Shown here one piece after another: positions 1 through 6,002 of a DNA stretch of 38,981 nt. Numbering within the stretch: the first letter of the stretch is position 1; each line of letters begins with the position of its first letter. Below the pieces are notes generated by a model that was not told the origin of the DNA, did not search any database, and saw only the letters and a program-made list of their open reading frames with translations. The position numbers and the translations under genes are program-made. The DNA is taken from NCBI GenBank assembly GCA_017435485.1, contig JAFSEY010000007.1, positions 115,819-154,799 on the forward strand, read 5' to 3'. Source of the DNA: Bacilli bacterium (GTDB lineage: Bacteria; Bacillota_I; Bacilli_A; RF39; UBA660).

Positions 1-737
1 AGCATTACTTCATATGGATCTCTATCATAAGGTAACTTACCGATATTATTAAGAAAATCCATTAATTCTTGTGGACCTATTTCCATTCCATAGTCTTCTA
101 ACACTTTTTCTCTTAAAGCCCCATATATTTTTTTAATCCATTCTTCTGGAGTATAACCATGACCATACTGATCATTAAGTTTTGGAGTACTTTCAGATGT
201 CTCATTTTCTAACCCCGTATATATTCTCGCCAGTTGAACGTAAAGCGTTTCAGAATTCTTATAACTTTCTTTTTCAATTATTTCATTGACATATCTTTCT
301 TCCTCATACCAATGCTCTCCTCGATCATAATTTCGGCCATCACTACATCCAGCCATAACAGAACTAATTTTTTTCTCTGCATCAACAGATATAATATGAT
401 CTTCCCAATTATTAATTCCAATATTAGCAATCATTCCTATACCCCCAACTATTCCAAGAACTGCTAATATAGATAATATTTTTTGTATCAATATTAAAAT
501 GTCACTTTTCATTTTTATTTTTGAAACTCTTTTTTGTTGTGGTCTATACACAATGTTTTGATCTCCATCACATTTGACATTTTTTTTTGCAAACTCAATT
601 ATTTTACTTTGCGCTTCCAAGTTATTAGCTTCACTTAAAGTATTTTTTGAAATTTCTTTTCCGTATTCATTTATTGTATTATTTCTTAAATATTCATTCA
701 ACTGAGCTTTTCTTTTTAAATCATCATAACTTTCCAT
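1..737 (-). CDS. Hypothetical single-span membrane protein, 3' end beyond the window
   Basis: Open reading frame running off the left edge with no stop; at least 245 residues are present. The start ATG (737-735) is preceded by GGGTGA and by a near-consensus promoter. Residues 1-80 are charged and probably cytoplasmic (it begins MESYDDLKRKAQLNEY), about 85-111 form one hydrophobic span (ILILIQKILSILAVLGIVGG), and the rest is a hydrophilic, acidic domain likely outside the membrane (contains GCSDGRNYDRGEHWYEEE). The arrangement is that of a type II membrane protein. I do not recognise the family, so no function is proposed. It is divergent from the phosphohexomutase gene. Reality of the gene is well supported by the promoter, ribosome site and an uninterrupted frame. 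Confidence 0.75.
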   Translation of the reverse strand, partial: MESYDDLKRKAQLNEYLRNNTINEYGKEISKNTLSEANNLEAQSKIIEFAKKNVKCDGDQNIVYRPQQKRVSKIKMKSDILILIQKILSILAVLGIVGGIGMIANIGINNWEDHIISVDAEKKISSVMAGCSDGRNYDRGEHWYEEERYVNEIIEKESYKNSETLYVQLARIYTGLENETSESTPKLNDQYGHGYTPEEWIKKIYGALREKVLEDYGMEIGPQELMDFLNNIGKLPYDRDPYEVM

Positions 738-806
738 AATATTCACCCATTTCTATAATCAAAAGTTTTATCTTATTTAAAATTAAACTCGCTTGCTTAC
801 ATAAAA

Positions 807-835
807 ATATTACTATTAAAAACACAAATTGTCAA
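807..835 (-). promoter_or_regulatory. Promoter of the partial membrane protein gene
   Basis: TTGACA (835-830), a 17-base spacer and TAATAT (812-807) on the minus strand. The start codon is 70 bases downstream. Confidence 0.7.
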
Positions 836-907
836 TTAAGTGCAAAATATGTTTTCTAATTTTACACATCTTATATTGAACATGATAAAATTATTATAGG
901 TGATATA

Positions 908-2293
908 ATGATAAATGATTTAAGTATTTTTAAAGAATACGATATTAGAGGAGTATACCCAACTAGTATAAACGAAAATGTAGCTTATATTATTGGTAAA
1001 GGTTATGGCAGTTATATAAAACAAAAATATAATCAATCATGTTGTATTGTTTCTCATGATAATAGATTATCTTCAGATTCGTTAAGTAATAGTTTAATTA
1101 AAGGAATCTTAGAAAGCGGATGTAACGTTATTGATTATGGGCTTACTACCACGCCAATGCATTATTACGGAAGATATTTAAATAATATGTTAGGAATAAT
1201 GATTACAGCTTCTCATAACCCAAAAGATGATAACGGTTTTAAATTTTCTTTTGATATGCTTGCCAACGCTAGAGGTCAAATGATTGTTGATTTTAAAAAT
1301 TATATTTTAGCAGGACAATTTTTATCAGGAACAGGAACACTACAACAAAATGATATTACCGATAAATACTTACAGTATTTAAAATCAGGTATAAAATTAG
1401 GGTCTCATAAAAGAAAAGTTATTATCGATTGTGGAAATGGAACGACAAGTATTATAGCTCGTAAAGTACACGAAATGTTTAATTTAAACTTTGAAATTAT
1501 TTTTGGCGAAAGCGATGGTAATTTTCCCAATCATCATCCTGATCCATGTGTTGAAAGCAATCTAAAAACATTAAAGCAAAGAGTTCTTCAAGAAAAAGCT
1601 GATCTAGGTATTGCTTATGATGGTGATGGCGATCGAGTTGGAATTGTTGACGACAAAGGAAATTATATTCCAACTGATATTTACATGATATTAATAATTA
1701 GAAGTATAATTAATAATGTGAATAATAAATCATTTCTATTTGATGTTAAATGTTCAAAAGCATTAGAAGACGAAATAACAAGATTAGGTGGAACACCTAT
1801 TTGTTACCGAACTGGAGCAAGCTATACACAAGCCAGAACTAAAGAATTAGGATTGGCTTTTGGAGGGGAGTTTTCCGGACACGTTTATTTTAGAGACAAA
1901 GTAGCTGATATGGGCAGCGGCATCTATGCTGGTTTAAGATTATTAGAAATTTTAAGTAATACATCTGATTCTTTAAGTCAGCTAACAAGCGACATTCCTA
2001 AATACTATGCAACAGAAGAAATAAAAATTCCTACTGATAACCAAATTAAATTTCAAGTTATCGAAAAAGTTAAAGCTTTTTGTCAAAATTTAAATTATTC
2101 ATTAAATACTATTGACGGGGTAAGAATTAATTTCACGAATGGTTGGGGATTAGTAAGAGCAAGTAATACTGGGCCAAATATAACATTAAGATGTGAATCA
2201 ACGGATGAAAAATCAACGAAAAATTTACAAAATTGGTTAGAAAAATTAGTTCACACATATAAAAAAGAATTAGAAAAAGAGCTAAAAAAATAA
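908..2293 (+). CDS. manB: Phosphomannomutase/phosphoglucomutase
   Basis: Alpha-D-phosphohexomutase, which interconverts hexose 1- and 6-phosphates to supply sugar nucleotides for envelope polysaccharides. All four family signatures are visible: the N-terminal EYDIRG, the phosphoserine loop TASHNP (100-105, Ser102), the magnesium loop DGDGDR (238-243), the sugar-binding GGEFSGH (319-325) and the phosphate-binding RASNTGP (417-423). The length of 461 residues is normal for the bacterial PMM/PGM type. The GEFSG form of the sugar loop and EYDIRG fit PMM/PGM rather than GlmM, but substrate preference cannot be read from the sequence. The start is set by AGGTGA seven bases upstream. The gene stands alone and ends at a bidirectional terminator shared with the convergent cyclophilin gene. 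Confidence 0.93.
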   Translation: MINDLSIFKEYDIRGVYPTSINENVAYIIGKGYGSYIKQKYNQSCCIVSHDNRLSSDSLSNSLIKGILESGCNVIDYGLTTTPMHYYGRYLNNMLGIMITASHNPKDDNGFKFSFDMLANARGQMIVDFKNYILAGQFLSGTGTLQQNDITDKYLQYLKSGIKLGSHKRKVIIDCGNGTTSIIARKVHEMFNLNFEIIFGESDGNFPNHHPDPCVESNLKTLKQRVLQEKADLGIAYDGDGDRVGIVDDKGNYIPTDIYMILIIRSIINNVNNKSFLFDVKCSKALEDEITRLGGTPICYRTGASYTQARTKELGLAFGGEFSGHVYFRDKVADMGSGIYAGLRLLEILSNTSDSLSQLTSDIPKYYATEEIKIPTDNQIKFQVIEKVKAFCQNLNYSLNTIDGVRINFTNGWGLVRASNTGPNITLRCESTDEKSTKNLQNWLEKLVHTYKKELEKELKK

Positions 2294-2324
2294 TTGGCAT
2301 TTAATAAATTGCCAATTATTTTTT
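2292..2324. terminator. Bidirectional intrinsic terminator
   Basis: Perfect 8-bp stem AATTGGCA (2292-2299) / TGCCAATT (2310-2317), followed by ATTTTTT on the plus strand and by a T run on the minus strand, between the convergent phosphohexomutase and cyclophilin genes. Confidence 0.85.
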
Positions 2325-2329
2325 ATAAT

Positions 2330-2911
2330 TTATTCATTTTTTTCTACGACTTTTATTCTATTTATAACAGGTTGTTTTTCATATTCGATTGTTCCATTAT
2401 TATCAATCGGCTTAGCATCAGCACAAATCTTATCAACTATTTCAATTCCTTCAGTTACATAACCAAATACGGCATATGATCCATCCAAGTGAGTGCTATC
2501 TTCTTGAACTATGAAAAACTGTGAACTAGCACTATTCATATCTTCGCTTCTGGCCATAGAAAGAGCTCCTTTAGTATGGGAAAGTCCGTTATATACTCCA
2601 TTTTGTTTAAATTCACCTTTAATAGTTTGCGCTGAACCACCAGTTCCATCGTGTTTAGGATCTCCACCTTGCATCATAAAACCATCAATAATGCGATGAA
2701 AAGTAAGTCCATCATAAAATCCATCATTTGCTAAATTAATAAAATTTGTAACCGTAATTGGAGCAATATTAGCATTTAACTTAGCTGTAATAACCCCATA
2801 ATCTTTAATATCAATTTCAACATAATGATACCCAGATAATAACTCATCTTCTTTAGAATTACATCCACATAGCATGAAACACGCTAATATAATTAATAAT
2901 AGTTTTTTCAT
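2330..2911 (-). CDS. Cyclophilin-type peptidyl-prolyl isomerase lipoprotein
   Basis: Peptidyl-prolyl cis-trans isomerase of the cyclophilin family, predicted to be lipid-anchored on the outer face of the membrane, where it could assist folding of secreted proteins. The N-terminus MKKLLLIILACFMLCGC is a lipoprotein signal with Cys17 as the modified residue. The rest is the compact bacterial cyclophilin fold: FYDGLTFHRIIDGFMMQGGD holds the catalytic Arg and the FMxQGG signature, and SMARSEDMNSASSQFFI holds the second active-site strand. At 193 residues the length is normal for a lipoprotein cyclophilin. Its ATG overlaps the TGA stop of the PLP-lyase gene (ATGA), so it is the last gene of a coupled three-gene operon. 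Confidence 0.92.
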   Translation of the reverse strand: MKKLLLIILACFMLCGCNSKEDELLSGYHYVEIDIKDYGVITAKLNANIAPITVTNFINLANDGFYDGLTFHRIIDGFMMQGGDPKHDGTGGSAQTIKGEFKQNGVYNGLSHTKGALSMARSEDMNSASSQFFIVQEDSTHLDGSYAVFGYVTEGIEIVDKICADAKPIDNNGTIEYEKQPVINRIKVVEKNE

Positions 2912-4140
2912 TTATAATTATCCTTCAAATATTTAACAATATTTTTTAAAGCTATTTTATTATAATAATAGCTAAATGCTCCTTGTTGATAAGCAATATA
3001 AGGTTCGCGAAGTGGTCCATCACAAGATAACTCGATTGAAGAACCAGAAACGAATGAACCACTAGCCATAACAATTTTATCTTCGTATCCCGGCATCTCA
3101 GTTTCTTCAATATATGCTTTAGAGTCGATTAAAGAATTTGCTTGAATTAAATTAACATATTCCTTAAGTAACTTTTTATCATTAAAAATGATACTTAGAA
3201 CAATATCCGCATGTTCTTCATTATATATCGGATCAGTTTTAATATTAAAATCTTGCATAATACGGCTTGTTAAAATAACACTTTTAACGCTATCAAACAC
3301 TACTCTTGGTGCATTAGCTAGTCCTTGTAAAATATATTTATTGGCACCTAGGCTTGGACCAACTTCTTTTCCTTGCCCTACTACATTTAATCTTTCGGCT
3401 ACTAGTTTAACTAGATTCTTTCTTCCTACAACATAAGCCCCATTATTGGCAATTGTTCCACCTAAGTTTTTAATTAAGGATCCAACACAGATATCTGCAC
3501 CTGCTTCGGTTGGTTCTTTATCACTTACAAACTCACAATAACAATTGTCAACCATAATTATTACATCTTTATCAATTTCTTTTATAAAATCAATTATATC
3601 TTTTACTTTTTCAATCGTAAAACTTTTTCTTGTGCTATAACCTTTTGATCTTTGAATCATTAACATTTTAACTTTATTATTTTTTAAAAATTTACCAATT
3701 GCTTCCTTATCAAATTCATCATCTTTTAAATCAATTTTATTATAATTAACGCCAAAAGCTTTTAAAGATGAAGGATTTTCTCTTATTCCAATTACTTCTT
3801 GTAATGTGTCATAAGGATCACCATTAATACTTAATAATAAATCATTTGGTCTTAATATCCCAAACAAAGTCGTTTGAAGAGCATGAGTTCCGGAGATAAA
3901 TTGATTTCTAACTAAAGCATCCTCAGCTTTAAAAATATCTTTGTAAACACTTTCAATAACATCTCTTCCTAAATCCCCATAACCATAACCAGTACTAGAA
4001 GAAAAGTGTTCTTCTCCTACTTTGTTATCTATAAAGGCTTTTAAAACTTTTTCAGAATTAAGTTCACATATTTTTTCATATTTTTGATATATTGGTAACA
4101 ATTCTTGTTCTAACTCATCAAAATATTTATTTATATTCAT
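2908..4140 (-). CDS. PLP-dependent methionine gamma-lyase/aluminum-resistance family protein (YnbB-like)
   Basis: Fold-type I PLP enzyme of the family annotated as methionine gamma-lyase or aluminum resistance protein (B. subtilis YnbB). Visible features are SGTHAL (83-88) in the cofactor phosphate region, the cofactor Asp in MVDNCYCEF (Asp198) and the Schiff-base lysine in GSLIKNLGG (Lys224), followed by the glycine-rich GGTIANNGAYVVGR. At 410 residues it is full length. The family's physiological substrate is unclear; carbon-sulfur lyase activity is the usual suggestion. The gene overlaps its upstream SDR neighbour by 4 bases and its downstream cyclophilin neighbour by 4, so the three are likely made from one transcript. 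No catalytic residue appears lost. Confidence 0.87.
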   Translation of the reverse strand: MNINKYFDELEQELLPIYQKYEKICELNSEKVLKAFIDNKVGEEHFSSSTGYGYGDLGRDVIESVYKDIFKAEDALVRNQFISGTHALQTTLFGILRPNDLLLSINGDPYDTLQEVIGIRENPSSLKAFGVNYNKIDLKDDEFDKEAIGKFLKNNKVKMLMIQRSKGYSTRKSFTIEKVKDIIDFIKEIDKDVIIMVDNCYCEFVSDKEPTEAGADICVGSLIKNLGGTIANNGAYVVGRKNLVKLVAERLNVVGQGKEVGPSLGANKYILQGLANAPRVVFDSVKSVILTSRIMQDFNIKTDPIYNEEHADIVLSIIFNDKKLLKEYVNLIQANSLIDSKAYIEETEMPGYEDKIVMASGSFVSGSSIELSCDGPLREPYIAYQQGAFSYYYNKIALKNIVKYLKDNYK

Positions 4141-4871
4141 TTTAAACCTCCATCAACTCTAATCAAACTATTGGTAATGTAACTAGCTTCGTCGCTAGCT
4201 AAGAAACAAATAGTATTTGCGATTTCTTCTGGCTTACCAAATCTATTTAATAGTATATATTGTTTTTCACTTTCCAAATATTTGGGATCCATTTCTAAAA
4301 CACTTTCAGTAGCTGTCCATCCTGGTGCTACAGTATTTACTCTAACATATGGCGCCAAGGCTGCCGCAAAACTATTTGTTAAAGATATAATCCCTGCTTT
4401 AGAAGCATTATAATCTATCGAATAAGTTTCAGGTGTATCAATTCCATTAGTTGAAGAAATGTTAATAATATTACCACTTTTTTGTTTAGCCATAACTTCC
4501 CCAAAATGTTTACAAACTAAAAATGTTCCCGTTAAATTAGTTTGCATAATTTTATTAAATTCATCTTCAGTTTTATCATAATATTCATTATCTTGAGTTA
4601 TTGCTGCATTGTTAACAACACAATCAATAGTTTCAAAATTTTGTAGTATTTTTTCTAACATCTTTTTTACTTCTGATTCTTTTGAAACATCTGCTTTAAC
4701 TAACAGAGCTTTAACCTGAAAATTGTTTTCAACATATTCTTTTAAACCTAGTGCTTTTTCTTCGCTATTTAAATAATTAATTATAACGTTGTAACCATTT
4801 TGCGCAAATTTGATTATTGTAGCAGCTCCAATTCCTTTGGCACTTCCAGTTACTAAAACCGTTTTTTTCAT
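4137..4871 (-). CDS. SDR-family oxidoreductase (FabG-like)
   Basis: Classical short-chain dehydrogenase/reductase of 244 residues. The dinucleotide-binding TGSAKGIG lies at 8-15, NNAA at 87-90, the catalytic Ser in NISS (139/140) and Tyr154-x3-Lys158 in YNASK, followed by the PGW segment. It resembles 3-oxoacyl-ACP reductase, but with no fatty-acid genes nearby the substrate is open; the neighbouring PLP enzyme suggests an amino- or keto-acid substrate, which is inference only. GGTGATGGAAT precedes the ATG. A TATAAT box at 4894-4889 with a weak upstream element (TTTTGT) probably drives the SDR/PLP-lyase/cyclophilin operon. Confidence 0.87.
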   Translation of the reverse strand: MKKTVLVTGSAKGIGAATIIKFAQNGYNVIINYLNSEEKALGLKEYVENNFQVKALLVKADVSKESEVKKMLEKILQNFETIDCVVNNAAITQDNEYYDKTEDEFNKIMQTNLTGTFLVCKHFGEVMAKQKSGNIINISSTNGIDTPETYSIDYNASKAGIISLTNSFAAALAPYVRVNTVAPGWTATESVLEMDPKYLESEKQYILLNRFGKPEEIANTICFLASDEASYITNSLIRVDGGLK

Positions 4872-4948
4872 ATTCCATCACCAAAATAATTATAGCAAAT
4901 AAAAATTTAAAACAAAATAGTTTTAAATTTCAAGTTCTCTACTTATTG

Positions 4949-4962
4949 TATAATTGTATATA
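4949..4962 (+). promoter_or_regulatory. Probable promoter -10 region of toxin-like mRNA 1
   Basis: TATAAT (4949-4954) followed by TGTATATAGGAA. The second toxin locus has TATAATTATATATAGGAA at the equivalent place, so the match identifies both the -10 box and the likely GG transcription start (about 4963). No good -35 hexamer is visible here, unlike locus 2. Confidence 0.55.
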
Positions 4963-5020
4963 GGAAATATTGAGTTACTGAGTGTCTACCTCTAATTTTT
5001 TAGAGAGGAAGTTTGATAAA
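4963..5020 (+). promoter_or_regulatory. Structured leader of toxin-like mRNA 1
   Basis: The leader carries two kinds of structure. First, CCTCT (4989-4993) can pair with AGAGG (5004-5008), which covers the only purine-rich ribosome site before the ATG at 5021. Second, GGAAATATT (4963-4971) and TTACTGAGTGTCTACC (4975-4990) are complementary, allowing G-U pairs, to AATGTTTCC (5182-5190) and GGTAGGCATTCAGTAG (5157-5172) at the 3' end of the same transcript. Both are typical of type I toxin mRNAs, which fold into a translationally silent form. Confidence 0.6.
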
Positions 5021-5113
5021 ATGAAAACTAAGACTTTTATTACGAAAATACTAAAGTACATTACTATCATTTTATTCCTCCTTATCATCCTGATAGTAGT
5101 TATAAAAAAATGA
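5021..5113 (+). CDS. Small hydrophobic toxin-like peptide, 30 residues (type I toxin candidate 1)
   Basis: ATG to TGA frame encoding a short basic N-terminus (MKTKTFITKILKY), a single hydrophobic span of about 15 residues rich in I and L, and a KK end. This is the shape of type I membrane toxins. Sixteen of 30 residues match the peptide at 27920-28024, including KTFI, K9, LK at 11-12, and I/L positions of the span. The match, the matched leader and the matched antisense arrangement make chance occurrence unlikely. It is not recognisably Fst, TxpA/BsrG, Ldr or Hok. The gene sits between the divergent SDR gene and the convergent YdcF-like gene. Toxicity is an inference from architecture. Confidence 0.72.
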   Translation: MKTKTFITKILKYITIILFLLIILIVVIKK

Positions 5114-5145
5114 CACTTAATTTCTAAAATAGAAATTAAATGTCT
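5103..5145 (-). terminator. Terminator of antisense RNA 1, placed at the toxin stop codon
   Basis: On the minus strand a stem of 14 pairs with one mismatch (GACATTTAATTTCT, loop ATTTT, AGAAATTAAGTGTC) is followed by ATTTTTTTATA. On the plus strand there is no U-rich tail, so it terminates only antisense transcription. The toxin TGA is the first part of the stem. Confidence 0.75.
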
Positions 5146-5220
5146 CACCAATGTTAGGTAGGCATTCAGTAGTTCAGACTAAATGTTTCCCTTTTTTATT
5201 ATATTCAAGTTGCCTTAATA
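5103..5220 (-). ncRNA. Putative antisense antitoxin RNA 1 (about 118 nt)
   Basis: Predicted transcript from the extended -10 promoter at 5227-5256 to the terminator at the toxin stop codon. It would be perfectly complementary to the last 100 or so bases of the toxin mRNA, including the 3' arm that pairs with the toxin leader, but not to the toxin coding region. This resembles 3'-overlapping antitoxins of the RatA/SR4 kind. Inference from sequence; ends are approximate. Confidence 0.58.
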
Positions 5221-5226
5221 TATTTT

Positions 5227-5256
5227 ATTGTAACACAAAATCTATTAATTTAGCAA
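5227..5256 (-). promoter_or_regulatory. Promoter of antisense RNA 1
   Basis: Minus strand TTGCTA (5256-5251), 18-base spacer, TACAAT (5232-5227) with an extended TG (TGTTACAAT). The antisense promoter of locus 2 has the similar -35 TTGCCA. Confidence 0.58.
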
Positions 5257-5273
5257 ATTTACTTATTCTAAAC

Positions 5274-5927
5274 TTATTTGTCGTTTGTTATATCACCATT
5301 TCCACTAACTGGAATTGATTCGCCTAAATACGTAGGTTTAGGTTTAATTATACATTTTATAAAATCTTTATTTCTAGCAAGTATTTCTCTTACTTCTCTA
5401 TAAGTTGCTCCAACATATGCCCTAGGATCAGCATTTACGCCATAAGTTTCAATTCCTAATTGATTAGCAATATATATAGCCCTATATAAATGATATTTTT
5501 GAGTCACTACTACTATTTTATTAACTTTAAAAATTACTTTTGCCCTATAAATACTTTCATAAGTAGAAAAACCAGCATGATCCATAAATATATCTTCTGC
5601 TGGAACACCTTGATCTATCGCATATTCTTTCATTATATTCACTTCATCATAATCTTTTCTACCATGATCTCCACTCATTATTATTTTAGACGAAATACCC
5701 TCTTTATATAATTTTATACCTTCATTTAATCTATCTTCCAGCATAGGACTTGGTTTTCCATTTCTAATACCCGCCCCTAAAATTACAATGCTATCAACAT
5801 TACTAAGTTTATCTTTCTCAACATTAATTTGATTTTTAGTCGATTGAATCACATAGAAATTTATACCTAATATTGCTACACTGCTAATAATTATAACTAG
5901 TAAAATATATTTAATAATTTTTTTCAT
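5274..5927 (-). CDS. YdcF/SanA-like DUF218 membrane protein
   Basis: A 217-residue protein with one N-terminal membrane span (YILLVIIISSVAILGINFYV) and an extracytoplasmic DUF218 domain. Family marks are DSIVILGAG, the DRLNEGIKLY helix, IIMSGDHG, the STYESIYRAK segment and VVTQKYHLYRA. Relatives such as SanA and ElyC/YdcF affect envelope integrity and peptidoglycan precursor handling, but the chemistry is unknown. The promoter of antisense RNA 1 begins immediately after its stop codon, and I see no separate terminator between them. It lies just downstream of the phosphoketolase, separated by a terminator. Confidence 0.82.
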   Translation of the reverse strand: MKKIIKYILLVIIISSVAILGINFYVIQSTKNQINVEKDKLSNVDSIVILGAGIRNGKPSPMLEDRLNEGIKLYKEGISSKIIMSGDHGRKDYDEVNIMKEYAIDQGVPAEDIFMDHAGFSTYESIYRAKVIFKVNKIVVVTQKYHLYRAIYIANQLGIETYGVNADPRAYVGATYREVREILARNKDFIKCIIKPKPTYLGESIPVSGNGDITNDK

Positions 5928-5976
5928 TTTTAAACATCACTACCTTAACATTTTGTATCTATATTTAATATATCAT

Positions 5977-6002
5977 AAAAAATGCAGACTTTTTAGTCTA
6001 CA
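5977..6002 (-). terminator. Intrinsic terminator of the phosphoketolase gene, overlapping its stop codon
   Basis: Minus strand stem TGTAGACT / AGTCTGCA (one G-U) with a 4-base loop, followed by six T. The stem includes the last codons and the TAA of the gene. Confidence 0.82.

Noticed and set aside
908..2293. Assignment as phosphoglucosamine mutase GlmM
   Set aside because: Signature loops and order fit the PMM/PGM group better.
5021..5113. Fst/Ldr family membership of the small peptide
   Set aside because: Its sequence lacks the family residues I know, and the repeat arrangement is inverted, not direct as in the pAD1 par system.
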